Position numbers and translations under genes: made by a program. A stretch of 6,515 nucleotides of DNA from JBFMHD01 sp040752395 [NCBI: Candidatus Hydrogenedentota bacterium] (GTDB taxonomy: Bacteria; JBFMHD01): assembly GCA_040752395.1 (NCBI GenBank), contig JBFMHD010000089.1, forward strand, positions 1-6,515. Direction: 5' to 3'. Under the pieces are notes generated by a model. It was not told the DNA's origin and searched no databases. It was given only the letters and a program-made list of their open reading frames with translations. Below, piece by piece: positions 5,495-6,515 of the stretch; the first letter of the stretch is position 1, and each line of letters starts with the position of its first letter.

Positions 5495-5511
5495 TGTTCA
5501 TTTTTTGAACA
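5495..5511. promoter_or_regulatory. Operator 2: matching palindrome upstream of the -35 box
   Basis: TGTTCATTTTTTGAACA has 6-bp arms around a 5-bp centre and the same TGTTCAnnnnnTGAACA form as operator 1. It lies 8 bp upstream of the -35 box. The centres of the two sites are 52 bp apart, close to five helical turns, so proteins bound at both would face the same side of the DNA. Confidence 0.75.
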
Positions 5512-5600
5512 CCCTTATTTTAATATTCACAAAGATTTAGTCAAATAGCTAAGCCCTAAACCAAACAGGCATCATAACCCTTACCCCTTTACCAAATGAT
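5512..5600. other. Spacer between cysC and the operon promoter, no feature identified
   Basis: This AT-rich stretch holds no convincing gene and no hairpin-plus-U-run terminator for cysC. Together with 5266-5511 it makes a 340-base gene-free gap, whose other contents are the leader repeats, promoter and palindromes listed separately. Confidence 0.5.
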
Positions 5601-5663
5601 ACTTCTCACTTCTTAGTTCTTACTTTTGTATCCTCTGTCTCCTGTCTCCTGTCTTCTATATAT
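5601..5663. repeat. Heptamer repeat array overlapping the 3' end of cysC
   Basis: Nine consecutive in-phase 7-mers run acttctc, acttctt, agttctt, acttttg, tatcctc, tgtctcc, tgtctcc, tgtcttc, tatatat on the plus strand. All but the first few bases lie inside the cysC frame and encode roughly residues 200-217. The units are a different sequence family from those at 1124-1242 but share the 7-nt period. Confidence 0.8.
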
Positions 5664-6259
5664 CCTTTAGCTATTAAATATTTCATAATTTTACTCTGTG
5701 ATTCTTCTATTGTCTCATTTTCAGTATCAAGTATAAGTTCAGGGTTTAATGGTTCTTCATAGGGGGCAGAGATACCTGTAAACTCTTTTACTTCACCTCG
5801 CCTTGCCCTGCCCCACAAACCTTTGGTATCCCTCTTTTCACAACACTCTATACTACATCTTACGTAACACTCTATAAAATCACCTTCTTTCACAATCGAC
5901 CTTACTCTATCTCTGTCTTTTCTGTATGGTGATATAAATGCTGTTATTGCGATTATACCTGCATCTACGAATAGTTTTGCCACCTCACCTATGCGTCTTA
6001 TATTTTCTTCTCTATCTTCTTTTGAAAATCCCAAATTTTTATTTAACCCCTGCCTTATATTGTCACCATCAAGCACATAACTTCTCACTCCTCTCTGGAA
6101 AAGTTTTTCTTCAAGTTTGTATGCTATTGTTGTTTTTCCCGAACCCGATAACCCGCTCAACCAGATGATACAGCTTTTATGTCTGTTTGTGTGTTCGCGG
6201 TCGGTGCGTGTAATCGCGCCGTGGTGCCAGAATACATTTGTTGTTCTTGTATCAATCAT
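5606..6259 (-). CDS. cysC: Adenylylsulfate (APS) kinase
   Basis: CysC phosphorylates adenosine 5'-phosphosulfate with ATP to give PAPS, the donor for sulfate reduction and for sulfotransferases. The 217-residue protein shows NVFWHHGAITRTDRE (8-22), the P-loop GLSGSGKT (36-43), LDGDNIRQGLN (63-73), FSKEDREENIRRIGEVAKLF (78-97), AFISPYRKDRDRVR (107-120) with Ser110 at the family's phospho-serine position, KGLWGRARRGEVKEFTGI (146-163) and PYEEPLNPEL (166-175). The family is about 200 residues, and the conserved fold ends near residue 199. The extra charged tail IEDRRQETEDTKVRTKK is read from heptamer repeats. The start is fixed by the strong AGAGGAGG at 6273-6266. No ATP sulfurylase, PAPS reductase or sulfotransferase gene is in the window. 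A role in glycan sulfation is possible but unproven. Confidence 0.95.
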   Translation of the reverse strand: MIDTRTTNVFWHHGAITRTDREHTNRHKSCIIWLSGLSGSGKTTIAYKLEEKLFQRGVRSYVLDGDNIRQGLNKNLGFSKEDREENIRRIGEVAKLFVDAGIIAITAFISPYRKDRDRVRSIVKEGDFIECYVRCSIECCEKRDTKGLWGRARRGEVKEFTGISAPYEEPLNPELILDTENETIEESQSKIMKYLIAKGYIEDRRQETEDTKVRTKK

Positions 6260-6266
6260 AATTAAC

Positions 6267-6297
6267 CTCCTCTGAAAAACATTGTAACTATAATAAT
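6267..6297 (-). repeat. Conserved RBS leader module, copy 2 (upstream of cysC)
   Basis: It is identical to 1091-1121 except for one base (30 of 31). It carries the cysC ribosome binding site, 7 nt before the ATG. A weak promoter-like pair, TTGCTT and TATTAT 18 nt apart, runs into this copy. It is not conserved at the other copies, so I do not call a promoter. Confidence 0.8.
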
Positions 6298-6300
6298 ATC

Positions 6301-6335
6301 AAGTAGAAACAAGAAGCAAGAAGCAAGATAAACAA
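6301..6335. repeat. Short heptamer array (AGCAAGA family)
   Basis: Five in-phase 7-mers: aagtaga, aacaaga, agcaaga, agcaaga, taaacaa. They fill the space between the 28-codon mini-ORF and the cysC leader module. This is another sequence family built on the same 7-nt period. Confidence 0.65.
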
Positions 6336-6343
6336 ACATCTGG

Positions 6344-6370
6344 TTTTTCATACGTTGTGTAGAGCGCAAA
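6344..6370 (-). repeat. Interspersed repeat covering the end of a mini-ORF, copy 2
   Basis: It matches 1257-1283 at 26 of 27 bases. Its 14-nt core gtgtagagcgcaaa (6357-6370) is repeated directly at 6412-6425. The two cores flank the octamer tract as 14-bp direct repeats. Confidence 0.75.
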
Positions 6371-6434
6371 AACCCAAAAACGCAATAACCCAATAACCCA
6401 ATAACCCAATAGTGTAGAGCGCAAACGCGCTCAT
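6348..6434 (-). CDS. Putative 28-residue hydrophobic small protein or leader peptide
   Basis: ATG at 6434 opens a 28-codon frame ending at TGA 6348. AGAGGAG (6446-6440) lies 5 nt upstream inside the third leader module. The peptide starts MSAFALYT and ends CALHNV. Residues 9-22 (IGLLGYWVIAFLGF) are hydrophobic enough for one membrane span. The middle is read from an octamer repeat (GGGTTATT on the minus strand), so the composition may simply reflect the repeat. The start and end match the 10-codon mini-ORF at 1293-1261, and frame is kept despite about 54 nt of extra sequence. It precedes cysC and could be a leader peptide, a small membrane protein, or a chance frame in repeats. Confidence 0.3.
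   Translation of the reverse strand: MSAFALYTIGLLGYWVIAFLGFCALHNV
6368..6411. repeat. Octamer tandem repeat (AATAACCC)
   Basis: Units run aaaaaccc, aaaaacgc, then aataaccc three times and a partial aata. The minus strand carries four GGG tracts, three of them spaced by 5 nt, so a G-quadruplex is conceivable. The tract lies between two direct copies of gtgtagagcgcaaa. Confidence 0.8.
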
Positions 6435-6439
6435 GGGTA

Positions 6440-6515
6440 CTCCTCTGAAAAACGCTGTAACTCTAATAATTCGGGGTACAGGCTACAGGCTACGGACTAC
6501 AGCCGGCTGGAGCCC
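6440..6515 (-). repeat. Leader module copy 3 joined to a heptamer array, reaching the window edge
   Basis: This 76-nt stretch matches 1091-1166 at 73 of 76 positions, covering both the RBS leader module (6440-6470) and the first heptamers (from about 6473). The match is still perfect where the window ends, so the repeat probably continues. It precedes the 28-codon mini-ORF, as 1091-1166 precedes the NeuB-family gene. Confidence 0.85.

Noticed and set aside
5548-5575. Eight-codon frame MMPVWFRA after a GGGGTAAGGG stretch, upstream of the operon promoter
   Set aside because: It is very short, has no counterpart elsewhere in the window and lies upstream of the mapped promoter elements.
6348-6515. 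Possible CRISPR array, because of repeated short units
   Set aside because: Units are 7-8 nt and adjoin one another without spacers; there is no constant repeat with variable spacers and no cas gene.

Overview
The window is low-GC bacterial DNA in which every convincing gene lies on the minus strand, so the biology reads from right to left. The proteins are ordinary bacterial families from surface-polysaccharide or glycan loci. The EPS-type MarR/NusG-paralog pair and the dense intergenic arrays of degenerate 7-nt repeats suggest an uncultured Gram-negative-type lineage. I cannot name the phylum from sequence alone.

Layout in transcription order. (1) 6515-6260: a repeat-rich leader holding two copies of a conserved ribosome-binding-site leader and a 28-codon hydrophobic mini-ORF. 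(2) 6259-5606: cysC, adenylylsulfate kinase, whose last codons run into a heptamer repeat tract. (3) 5605-5266: a control region with a near-consensus sigma-70 promoter bracketed by two matching 17-bp palindromes, then a leader of about 187 nt with GAGTC/GACTC hairpins. (4) 5265-4133: two overlapping regulatory genes, a winged-helix protein fused to a Rossmann-like domain and a NusG-paralog antiterminator. (5) An 81-nt gap with a stem-loop. (6) 4051-1330: three overlapping enzyme genes, a DegT-family aminotransferase, a metal-site TIM-barrel protein and a short-chain dehydrogenase. (7) 1329-1084: a second repeat-rich spacer. (8) 1083-235: a NeuB-family synthase that stops before the usual SAF domain. 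(9) 232-1: an unidentified gene starting 2 nt later and running off the left edge.

Working model (inference): the winged-helix protein binds the twin palindromes and controls the promoter. The NusG paralog then helps polymerase read through the long operon and its structured spacers. The aminotransferase, TIM-barrel protein, dehydrogenase and NeuB-like synthase make an amino-sugar or nonulosonate-like acid for a surface glycan. CysC, in a separate unit, would supply PAPS, possibly for sulfation.

The most unusual parts are the 7-nt lattice of repeats in the spacers, its spread into the cysC coding end, the recurring leader/mini-ORF module, the regulator fusion, and the SAF-less synthase beside an unassigned TIM-barrel enzyme.
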